From Gammaproteobacteria bacterium (GTDB lineage: Bacteria > Pseudomonadota > Gammaproteobacteria > DSM-19610): a stretch of DNA of 13,880 bases. Below the pieces are notes generated by a model that was not told the origin of the DNA, did not search any database, and worked only from the letters and a program-made list of their open reading frames with translations. The position numbers were made by a program, and so were the translations under genes. This document shows, in pieces, positions 1 to 6,033 of this stretch; position 1 is the first letter of the stretch; the number at the start of each line of letters is the position of its first letter. The DNA lies in NCBI GenBank assembly GCA_030618475.1, contig JAUXDG010000046.1, forward strand, positions 1 through 13,880. The letters run 5' to 3'.

Positions 1-888
1 CATCCGGCATACGTGACTTCACGTTGGGCCCGTAGACAGGGGCTGCCAGTGGTCGAGGTGCAACACCATGCCGCCCATGCCTCGGCCCTGCTCGGCGAAC
101 AGGCTGCGGAGGTGCAGGGCACTCATCTGGTGTTTACCTGGGACGGGGTCGGCTATGGTGACGATCGAACCCTGTGGGGTGGCGAAGCCCTCTATGGTGT
201 GCCTGGACGATGGCGGCGCGTGGCCAGTATGCGACCGTTCCGACTGCCCGGCGGCGAAAAGGCGGGTCGTGAACCCTGGCGCAGCGCGCTGTCACTGGCC
301 TGGGAAACGGGCGCAGAGCGTCTGGCGATGAAACTGATTGATTCCCTTGAATCGAAGCCCGCTGCGTCCTCGACATACGCATTGCTGTACCAGGCCTGGC
401 AAAAAAACCTCAATACACCCACCAGCACAGCGGTCGGCCGTTTGTTCGATGCGGCCGCCGCATTGACCGGTCGGTGTTTGACCGCCAGCTTTGAAGGTCA
501 GGGGCCGATGTGGCTGGAAGCTGTTGCCGATGAGACGGCGGAGCCCATCAGCTTGCCTTTGCTTGAACAGGGTGACGGCCTGCTGCGCACGGATTGGCAG
601 CCACTGGTAAAATGCCTGGGCGACGAGCAGATCCCGGTCAGCAAACGAGCTGCCATTTTCCACACGTCGATGGCTGAAGCACTGGTAAATCAGGCGCTGC
701 GAGTGCGTGAAGGGCATGCGGTGCGGGCAGTCGGTTTGTGCGGTGGCGTGTTTCAGAATCGCCGCTTGACGGAAGAATGTGTCAGCCGGCTGGAACAAAA
801 GGGGTTCGAAGTGCTGCTCGGCGAACGCTTGCCGGTCAATGATGCGGGGTTGAGTTTTGGGCAGGTTGTAGAATACGTTTCGCGTTAA
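1..888 (+). CDS. hypF: Carbamoyltransferase HypF, C-terminal part (5' end outside window)
   Basis: The reading frame is open from base 1, so the gene begins upstream; 295 residues are visible of a protein usually near 750. HypF makes carbamoyl-adenylate from carbamoyl phosphate and ATP and transfers the carbamoyl group to the C-terminal cysteine of HypE, the first step toward the cyanide ligands of [NiFe] hydrogenase. The visible part is the Kae1/YrdC-associated C-terminal domain. It shows QHHAAH (residues 21-26, metal-binding histidines), DGVGYGDD and WGGE, a TSTAVGRLFDA segment, GGVFQNRRL and the closing NDAGLSFGQ. The family more often has NDGG at that last motif, a mild substitution. The N-terminal acylphosphatase, zinc-finger and YrdC parts lie off the window. 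The stop is TAA, followed at once by a short GC hairpin (889-902) without a clean T-run. The next gene is hypE, its direct biochemical partner, which supports the call strongly. Confidence 0.95.
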   Translation, partial: HPAYVTSRWARRQGLPVVEVQHHAAHASALLGEQAAEVQGTHLVFTWDGVGYGDDRTLWGGEALYGVPGRWRRVASMRPFRLPGGEKAGREPWRSALSLAWETGAERLAMKLIDSLESKPAASSTYALLYQAWQKNLNTPTSTAVGRLFDAAAALTGRCLTASFEGQGPMWLEAVADETAEPISLPLLEQGDGLLRTDWQPLVKCLGDEQIPVSKRAAIFHTSMAEALVNQALRVREGHAVRAVGLCGGVFQNRRLTEECVSRLEQKGFEVLLGERLPVNDAGLSFGQVVEYVSR

Positions 889-904
889 CAGGCACCAGCC
901 TGGA

Positions 905-1070
905 TTTCTCACAATTTTTACCACAAAGGACACGAAGGTCACAAAGGAACAACATGTTAAATAATGATCGCAAAAGAATTGTAAGACACAGTCTGTTACC
1001 AGAGCACACGGCGGATAAACGGGGAAATTCCTTACCCCTGAAATCCTTTGTGACCTTTGTGGTGAGAGAT
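905..1070. repeat. Inverted-repeat element built from 9-nt units, between hypF and hypE
   Basis: The left arm (921-948) is three tandem 9-mers, CCACAAAGG, ACACGAAGG and TCACAAAGG. The right arm (1044-1062), read on the other strand, is CCACAAAGG then TCACAAAGGA. The arms therefore match over 19 nt perfectly if the middle left unit bulges out, or 17 of 18 without a gap (931-948 against 1044-1061). Both arms are flanked on the outside by a TCTCAC-like stretch. The roughly 95-bp interior is AT-richer than the neighbours and matches no gene I know. Similar CACRAAGG arrays are, from memory, scattered in intergenic DNA of many bacteria, but I cannot name a described family. In RNA the arms could form a long stem just upstream of hypE. 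A small open frame runs through the element and is treated as a finding. Confidence 0.7.
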
Positions 1071-1088
1071 TTGGGCTAGAGAGTTCCT

Positions 1089-2093
1089 ATGCAGGATAGT
1101 TATATTTCATTAGCCCACGGTAACGGCGGGCGCTACATGCGTGAGCTGATCGAGCGTGTGTTTGCCCGTCATCTCGCCAATCCCGGTCTGGATACCCGGG
1201 CGGATGCCGTGCCGTTGGCATTGCCGGACGGTGACGTGATGTTTACCACCGACGGCTTTACGGTTCAGCCGCTGGAGTTTCCTGGCGGTAATATCGGCAC
1301 CCTGGCAGTTCATGGCACCACCAATGACCTGGCGGTGGCTGGGGCGGAGCCGCTGTATTTGAGTTTGAATGTTTTTATCGAAGAAGGCATGCAGATAGCA
1401 CAGCTCGAGCGGATTGTGGCAACACTGGCAGAGACAGCGAAATCTGTCGGTGTGCGCGTTGTCGCCGGTGATACCAAGGTGTTACGTCGCGGGGAAGGCG
1501 GTGGTCTGTATCTTGCAACTACCGGGGTTGGTATACGAACAGCGGGTGTTCGCCTCGGTCTTGACTGCATTCAGGCAGGGGACCGGATACTGGTCAGTGG
1601 GCCGGTCGGTGATCATGGTATTGCGGTGTTACTGGCGCGTGAACAGTTCGGCCTGCGCGGTGACTTGAAGTCGGACGCCGGCAGCGTTCTGCCGCTGACG
1701 CGGGCAGCGTTGAAGTTTGAGGGTCTGCATTTCATGCGCGATCCGACCCGCGGCGGCCTGGCGACGGTCTGTCATGAGATCAGCCAGGCAAGCGGGCTGG
1801 GTGTTCGGCTGCAGCAGACGGAAATACCGATCCGTGACTCGGTTCAGTCGGTGTGCGAAATGCTGGGTTACGACCCCCTTTATCTCGCCTGTGAGGGAAG
1901 GGTGGTCGCGGTTGTGGCTGAAGCGCACGCTGAGGATCTGCTCACACAGTGGCGTTGCCTGCCCGAAGGTTCTGAAGCTGCCCTGATTGGTCGTGTTGAA
2001 GAACAACCGGCGCGGGTGCTGCTGATCACCGAGTTGGGTGGCGAACGCATGCTCGATGAACTGGAAGACGACCCGTTGCCGAGGATCTGCTGA
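1089..2093 (+). CDS. hypE: Hydrogenase expression/formation protein HypE (carbamoyl dehydratase)
   Basis: HypE receives a carbamoyl group from HypF on its C-terminal cysteine and dehydrates it with ATP to a thiocyanate, which HypC-HypD passes to the iron of the [NiFe] hydrogenase active site. The 334-residue length is normal. It belongs to the PurM/AIR-synthase-like ATP-binding fold: HGNGG at 10-14, TTDGF at 53-57, GTTNDLAV at 76-83 and RDPTRGGLAT at 217-226. The last four residues are PRIC, so the acceptor is C334, exactly as expected for an active protein. The ATG gives an N-terminus (ISLAHGNGG) that lines up with known HypE; only a weak GAGAG precedes it, five bases upstream. The stop TGA overlaps the ATG of the next gene by one base. 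No hypC or hypD is visible, so they must lie elsewhere. Confidence 0.97.
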   Translation: MQDSYISLAHGNGGRYMRELIERVFARHLANPGLDTRADAVPLALPDGDVMFTTDGFTVQPLEFPGGNIGTLAVHGTTNDLAVAGAEPLYLSLNVFIEEGMQIAQLERIVATLAETAKSVGVRVVAGDTKVLRRGEGGGLYLATTGVGIRTAGVRLGLDCIQAGDRILVSGPVGDHGIAVLLAREQFGLRGDLKSDAGSVLPLTRAALKFEGLHFMRDPTRGGLATVCHEISQASGLGVRLQQTEIPIRDSVQSVCEMLGYDPLYLACEGRVVAVVAEAHAEDLLTQWRCLPEGSEAALIGRVEEQPARVLLITELGGERMLDELEDDPLPRIC

Positions 2094-3550
2094 TGCAGGA
2101 CCGATGGTCGAGGGTGCCGAAAGCGCGCCTGCTCCCCCTGTTTGTCGTGTTGCCTGGCTTTTCCGCAGCAGCGCTGGCGGTTAACGAGGGTACCCCGCAC
2201 GCTCATGGTGACCCCATTGCACCCGTCATTCTGGGTGTTACCGGCTTGCTGTTTGTGGCATTGCTGGGCCGTTTCAGCGCGCGCAAACTGGGACTGCCGT
2301 CGGTACTGGGAGAACTGATCATCGGCATCATCGCCGGCAACCTGGCCTATCAATATGGTTTCGACCTGATACTGTTGATGCGGGAAGGCCCGCACGTCTT
2401 TGACACCATCCAGCAGTTCCTGCACGACGCCACACTGGGAGGCGAAGTCTGCGACACACTGGTCGATGCCAGTGGGCGCAGTATGTTGAGTGTCCTGGGT
2501 GGGCCAAGCGGAAACGAGTATTTGCAGATAGCACACACGGTGGATGTTTTTTCACGCTACGGCGTTATTTTTCTGCTGTTCCTGGTGGGGCTGGAAACCA
2601 ATCTCAATGAGATGCGTCAGGTTGGCGCTGATTCCATAAGGGTGGCGCTTATCGGTGTCGCACTGCCCTTTGTGCTGGGAGTCGCCGCTACTTTCCTGCT
2701 GGCCTCACAGTTGTCATTTCATACGGCGCTTTTTCTGGGTGCCGCATTGGGCGCTACCAGTGTCGGTATTACGGTCAGGGTACTGGAAGATCTGCAGCAG
2801 AGTCAGTCCCGGCTGGCACACACGATTCTCGGTGCAGCGATATTCGACGATATTCTCGGCCTGCTGATGCTGGCCACTGTCACCGGCATCGTGGTCTCCG
2901 GTGGCATCGAGATCGGGCATATCGCAAAGGTCGTGCTGCTGGCGGGCGTATTCCTCGGTGGGGCTTTTTACCTGGGCCCTTATATTCTGCGCTTCATCAT
3001 CAGGCTCATGCGGCACCTCGACTTGATCGAGGCAAAGATGTTCGTTTCCTACCTGTTTGTCATGGTCCTGGCCTGGCTCGCCAACCTGTCCGGGCTGGCG
3101 ACCATTATCGGCGCTTTTACAGCCGGGGTGATATTGAAGGATGCCTATTTCGTGCATTGGGGTCCACACGAAAAACACGCCTACAGCATCAGGGACCTGA
3201 TCATGCCGCTGGAGGTTATTCTGGTGCCGATATTTTTCGTATTGATGGGTATACAGGTAAAGCTGGAAACCTTCCTCGACTGGCAGGTGGTGACATTGGC
3301 GGCAGGGTTGCTGGTCGCGGCTATCGTCGGAAAGCTGGCCTGTGGTCTGGGCGTCGCAAAGCCGATGAATCGCTGGGCCATTGGGCTGGGTATGTTACCG
3401 CGAGGCGAAGTCGGGCTGGTATTTGCAGCCATCGGCAGGGGGCTCGGCGTAGTCGATGACGCAATGTTTTCATCGCTGGTAATGGTCGTGATTATCACCA
3501 CCCTGCTGTCGCCACCCTTGTTGAAAATCAGCCTGAAGCGCGAAACCTGA
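2093..3550 (+). CDS. CPA2/Kef-type cation:proton antiporter, membrane domain only
   Basis: This 485-residue integral membrane protein belongs to the Na+/H+ exchanger (monovalent cation:proton antiporter-2) superfamily and should exchange K+ or Na+ for protons across the inner membrane; the ion cannot be read from sequence. It has about a dozen hydrophobic segments. The central signature is FDDILGLLML with the ion-binding pair D252-D253, preceded by GATSVGITVRVLED (220-233). Near the end is LPRGEVGLVFA (435-445) with conserved R437. The first 29 residues look like a signal peptide: basic start, hydrophobic LLPLFVVL, then ALA before VNEG, followed by a short His-containing HAHGD. Residues 95-150 form a polar insert between early helices. 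There is no C-terminal TrkA-N/RCK domain, unlike KefB/KefC. Its ATG overlaps the hypE stop, with GAGGA (2081-2085) as ribosome-binding site inside hypE, so translation is probably coupled. Confidence 0.88.
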   Translation: MQDRWSRVPKARLLPLFVVLPGFSAAALAVNEGTPHAHGDPIAPVILGVTGLLFVALLGRFSARKLGLPSVLGELIIGIIAGNLAYQYGFDLILLMREGPHVFDTIQQFLHDATLGGEVCDTLVDASGRSMLSVLGGPSGNEYLQIAHTVDVFSRYGVIFLLFLVGLETNLNEMRQVGADSIRVALIGVALPFVLGVAATFLLASQLSFHTALFLGAALGATSVGITVRVLEDLQQSQSRLAHTILGAAIFDDILGLLMLATVTGIVVSGGIEIGHIAKVVLLAGVFLGGAFYLGPYILRFIIRLMRHLDLIEAKMFVSYLFVMVLAWLANLSGLATIIGAFTAGVILKDAYFVHWGPHEKHAYSIRDLIMPLEVILVPIFFVLMGIQVKLETFLDWQVVTLAAGLLVAAIVGKLACGLGVAKPMNRWAIGLGMLPRGEVGLVFAAIGRGLGVVDDAMFSSLVMVVIITTLLSPPLLKISLKRET

Positions 3551-3560
3551 GTTAGCGTCG

Positions 3561-5135
3561 ATGGACGGTGATGCAAAAATGCAGCAGGTCCAGCGGCTGG
3601 TTGAGGCGCTAACCAGGGCGGATGCCTACCATCATCCAACCCGCGCCATCCATGTCGTGGAAACCCATTGTGCCTGGGTGCTGTTAACCGGTGATTTTGC
3701 TTACAAGATCAAAAAACCTGTCGATTTCGGTTTCCTGAATTATTCTACCCTGGAAAAAAGGCGGTTTTATTGCGAAGAAGAGGTGCGCCTGAACCGGCGT
3801 TTCGCACCCGCCATCTACCTGGACGTTGTCGCCATCACCGGTCAGCCCGATCGGCCGCAGATGGCCGGATCCGGATCAGCGCTTGAGTATGCAGTGCGCA
3901 TGCGCCAGTTTGCGGATGATGGGCTGCTCAGCCAGCTTGCCGAACAGAAGCGACTGGATGCTTCACACATCGACCAGCTCGTTGACCAGGTCGTTGATTT
4001 CCACCAATCGACGCAGCGTGCTTCACCCGATGTCACTTATGGCGAAGCGCAACGGATCCATCACTGGGTCAGCGAAAACTTCCAACATATTCGACCGTCA
4101 CTGAAGACCTCCCGCAGAATCGAGCAACTCGCGGGTATACAAGAAAGGCTTGAAGCAGAGCACAAACGGATTGACGCTTTACTGCGGCGCAGAAAGAAAG
4201 ACGGCTTCATTCGCGAATGCCACGGTGATCTTCACCTCGGCAACATCACGCTGATCGACGGCAAGGTGACACTGTTCGACTGTATCGAATTCAATCCCGA
4301 ACTTCGCTGGATCGATGTTTTCAGTGATGTCGCTTTTCTGGTCATGGATCTCGACGACCGGCATTACCGGAACTTTGCCTTTCATTTCCTGAATGCATAC
4401 CTGCATCGCAGCGGAGATTACCAGGGGCTCGGTGTACTAAGATATTACATGGTCTATCGCGCACTGGTGCGAGCCAAGGTCGCCCTGCTTCGCAGGCAGC
4501 AGGCAGACCCGGATTCTGCATTATTCGAGACCGCAGATGCCGAGTACAGCCAGTATATACAGCTCTCTGCGCGATATCTTGCACCAGGCCGGCCGGCGTT
4601 GCTGATTACCTGCGGTTTGTCCGGCTCCGGCAAGTCAACGATCGCCAGACAATTTTGTGAGGCATCTGGAATGATCCAGATACGTTCCGACATCGAACGA
4701 AAGAGAATGTCAGGCCTGGAAACAAGGGAAAAAAGCCAGTCGGGCCTGGGTGAGGGACTGTATTCTGCCGATCAGACCGAAAAAACCTATCGGCGCCTCG
4801 CTGAACTGGCTACGCTGGTGCTGCAGTCATCTTATTCTGTCATCGTGGATGCGACCTTCCTGCAACGCAAGTATCGTGATGTCTTCCGGAGTCTGGCGGA
4901 AAAACACAAGCTGCCATTTACTATTGTTCATTGTGTGGCGACGGATAAGGAGCTCGAGCAACGTATCCAGGCCCGCGAGCTGGAGGGCGGAGACCCTTCG
5001 GAGGCGACCCTCCATGTATTGAACGCCCAGCGCAGAAACCAGGAGCCGCTGGATTCGGATGAGCAATCATATGCCATACGGCTGGATAGCCAGGATATCA
5101 ATGATCCGACCGCCAGCTGGAGGCAGGGGATATGA
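3561..5135 (+). CDS. Two-domain kinase-like protein: APH-like phosphotransferase fused to P-loop (AAA_33) kinase
   Basis: A 524-residue cytoplasmic protein with two nucleotide-handling domains. The N-terminal domain (about 1-330) resembles aminoglycoside phosphotransferases/COG2187: a lysine-rich AYKIKKPVDFGFL (46-58), the catalytic loop HGDLHLGN (221-228, catalytic D223) and a metal-binding FDC at D240. The C-terminal domain (about 345-510) is a small P-loop kinase of the AAA_33/COG0645 type with Walker A GLSGSGKST (352-360) and later VIVDATFL as the likely Walker B. This fusion is a recurrent proteobacterial architecture whose substrate is unknown to me. It should not be read as an antibiotic-resistance gene on the APH similarity alone. 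The start is uncertain: the first ATG has a poor ribosome-binding site, and M7 (3579) is an alternative. It lies 10 bases after the antiporter stop and is probably in the same transcript. Confidence 0.85.
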   Translation: MDGDAKMQQVQRLVEALTRADAYHHPTRAIHVVETHCAWVLLTGDFAYKIKKPVDFGFLNYSTLEKRRFYCEEEVRLNRRFAPAIYLDVVAITGQPDRPQMAGSGSALEYAVRMRQFADDGLLSQLAEQKRLDASHIDQLVDQVVDFHQSTQRASPDVTYGEAQRIHHWVSENFQHIRPSLKTSRRIEQLAGIQERLEAEHKRIDALLRRRKKDGFIRECHGDLHLGNITLIDGKVTLFDCIEFNPELRWIDVFSDVAFLVMDLDDRHYRNFAFHFLNAYLHRSGDYQGLGVLRYYMVYRALVRAKVALLRRQQADPDSALFETADAEYSQYIQLSARYLAPGRPALLITCGLSGSGKSTIARQFCEASGMIQIRSDIERKRMSGLETREKSQSGLGEGLYSADQTEKTYRRLAELATLVLQSSYSVIVDATFLQRKYRDVFRSLAEKHKLPFTIVHCVATDKELEQRIQARELEGGDPSEATLHVLNAQRRNQEPLDSDEQSYAIRLDSQDINDPTASWRQGI

Positions 5136-5256
5136 AAACAGGCGGAACCGCCATCTATCAACGTGTGCTCGCTCGCCAAAGATGCGGGGTTATGCTGCGA
5201 CCAGCGTGCTGTTTGGGATGACAAATACCATGCCCTGGAGTCGGGCAGCTGTGCCG

Positions 5257-5279
5257 CCATAACCTCATGTCGGTTATGG
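5257..5279 (+). terminator. Perfect 8-bp hairpin, possible weak terminator after the hypE-antiporter-kinase run
   Basis: CCATAACC (5257-5264) and GGTTATGG (5272-5279) are exact reverse complements around a 7-base loop. The following bases, AAAATAGTTGTTT, are not a proper T-run, so intrinsic termination would be weak. It could instead be an mRNA 3'-end stabiliser or processing site. The hairpin itself is certain; its role is inferred from its position about 120 bases after the kinase stop. Confidence 0.3.
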
Positions 5280-5362
5280 AAAATAGTTGTTTCTGATGGT
5301 TTTCGCGATTATTTTCAAAGTCCCGGAACTCATGCACAGCTCTGCCGGTGTATTAGTCCGTA

Positions 5363-5396
5363 TTTCTCACCACGAAGGACAGCGGGGTTACGAAAT
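5363..5396. repeat. Degenerate copy of the 9-nt repeat, upstream of the rimP promoter
   Basis: The sequence TTTCTCAC runs into CCACGAAGG, followed by ACAGCGGGG and TTACGAAAT, three units in 9-nt register. TCTCACCACGAAGG (5365-5378) matches the outer end of the right arm of the pre-hypE element at 13 of 14 positions. I find no opposite arm nearby, so this looks like a solo, decayed copy. Confidence 0.5.
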
Positions 5397-5455
5397 CCTC
5401 GTCATGCCGGTCGCAGCCGGGGCTCGATGTCGGACTACTTTTAGCAAAACTGTTC

Positions 5456-5464
5456 TGCTACAAT
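5456..5464 (+). promoter_or_regulatory. Extended -10 promoter for the rimP-nusA-infB operon
   Basis: TGCTACAAT is an extended -10 element (TGN followed by TACAAT, 5 of 6 to TATAAT). The -35 region at the usual distance (TACTTT, 5436-5441) is poor, which is normal for extended -10 promoters. Transcription would start near 5471 and give a leader of about 85 bases before rimP. The position just upstream of the leader hairpins supports the assignment. Confidence 0.55.
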
Positions 5465-5470
5465 GGTCTG

Positions 5471-5540
5471 GATTTCTGGCGGACCCGCCGATTAGTCGGC
5501 GGATTTCGTGTATTGGGGTGGGCCTATGGCCCATTTTTTA
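5471..5540 (+). promoter_or_regulatory. rimP leader: two hairpins ending in an attenuator
   Basis: The leader carries a first stem CCGCCGA / TCGGCGG (5485-5491 with 5496-5502, loop TTAG), then an intrinsic terminator at 5518-5540. An upstream GGCGG (5478-5482) repeats the 3' arm of the first stem and could partly compete for the same CCGCC, though the small loop limits that pairing. A rimP leader with a premature terminator is an established candidate attenuator in gammaproteobacteria, and E. coli has partial terminators in the same place. NusA, encoded downstream, acts at such hairpins, so feedback on the operon is a reasonable inference. Confidence 0.65.
5518..5540 (+). terminator. Intrinsic terminator/attenuator directly before rimP
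   Basis: TGGGCC (5519-5524), loop TAT, GGCCCA (5528-5533), with a possible outer G-T pair, followed by six T (5534-5539). This is a textbook rho-independent terminator placed 17 bases before the rimP ATG and after the operon promoter. It must therefore be read through for rimP-nusA-infB expression, which marks it as an attenuator rather than a gene end. Confidence 0.75.
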
Positions 5541-5556
5541 TTTGTGGTGTGAGTGA

Positions 5557-6033
5557 ATGGCGCGTGAATCGGCCGAACTCCGCAAGCTGATTGGGCCGGC
5601 GGTGACAGCATTGGGGTTTGAGCTGGTTGGTGTGGAATTCATTCACGGCAAGAGCGGCTTGTTGAGGGTATATATCGACCACGAAGACGGGATTGGTGTC
5701 GATGACTGCAAGTCGGTGAGCTACCAGGTCAGCGGCCTGCTGGATGTAGAAGATCCGATTCGTGGCCAATACACGCTTGAAGTGTCATCGCCGGGGCTGG
5801 ACAGGCCGTTGTTTCAGGCGAGTGATTATGAGCGTTTTGCCGGCCATGAGGTCAAGTTGCGCTTGTCCGTGCCGGTAGCAGGGCGACGCAGATTCAAGGG
5901 CACCCTGCTTGGCCTGAGAGGCGAGCAGGTTGTGGTAAAGATGGATGATGAGGAACTGGTTGTGTCACTGCATGAAATTGATCAGGCGCGGCTGGTTCCG
6001 GATTACGATTCGCATCGCGCGGAGGGTGCGTAA
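5557..6033 (+). CDS. rimP: Ribosome maturation factor RimP
   Basis: RimP (DUF150/YhbC family) binds the 30S precursor and is needed for efficient 16S rRNA maturation and S12 incorporation. The 158 residues match the usual length. Visible family features are the N-terminal alpha/beta domain with FELVGVEFIHGK (21-32) and VDDCKSVS (48-55), the highly conserved YTLEVSSPGLDRPL (72-85), and the C-terminal small beta-barrel domain with RFKGTLLG and EIDQARLVPD. The start is preceded only by a modest GTGAG/GAGTGA stretch, but the next candidate methionine lies far inside the protein. It is the first gene after the attenuator, and its TAA shares its last base with the nusA ATG. Confidence 0.97.
   Translation: MARESAELRKLIGPAVTALGFELVGVEFIHGKSGLLRVYIDHEDGIGVDDCKSVSYQVSGLLDVEDPIRGQYTLEVSSPGLDRPLFQASDYERFAGHEVKLRLSVPVAGRRRFKGTLLGLRGEQVVVKMDDEELVVSLHEIDQARLVPDYDSHRAEGA

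Larger units (their letters stand above)
5136..5455. other. Non-coding stretch between the kinase gene and the rimP promoter
   Basis: The whole gap to rimP is 421 bp. In this upstream part I see no convincing gene, tRNA or mobile element. E. coli has the metY tRNA ahead of rimP; no tRNA is recognisable here. The open frames crossing it do not resemble any protein I know, and one of them runs through the promoter and terminator. The two structured items are a perfect 8-bp hairpin (5257-5279) and a degenerate 9-nt repeat (5363-5396), listed separately. Confidence 0.6.

Noticed and set aside
889..902. CAGGC/GCCTG hairpin right after the hypF stop as a terminator
   Set aside because: The stem is only five pairs and the next bases (GATTTCTCAC) are not a T-run; hypE probably needs transcription from upstream.
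292..942. 216-residue open frame on the minus strand opposite hypF
   Set aside because: It is antisense to the conserved hypF frame and resembles no family; long antisense frames are common in GC-rich coding DNA.
921..1062. Short repeats as a possible CRISPR array
   Set aside because: The units are 9 nt, directly adjacent without spacers, and inverted between arms; there are no cas genes.
1880..2536. 218-residue open frame on the minus strand across the hypE-antiporter junction
   Set aside because: It lies opposite two well-supported genes and contains a low-complexity serine run produced by the complement of the hypE end.
3561..4560. Aminoglycoside resistance gene
   Set aside because: The APH-like fold is shared by many kinases with other substrates; the fusion to a P-loop kinase and the chromosomal housekeeping context argue against resistance.
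5132..5221. 29-codon frame starting in an ATGA overlap with the kinase stop
   Set aside because: It is short, without a clear ribosome-binding site or familiar sequence; the overlap alone is weak evidence.
5287..5556. 89-residue open frame directly upstream of rimP
   Set aside because: It runs through the extended -10 promoter and the intrinsic terminator, and the peptide looks like nothing known.
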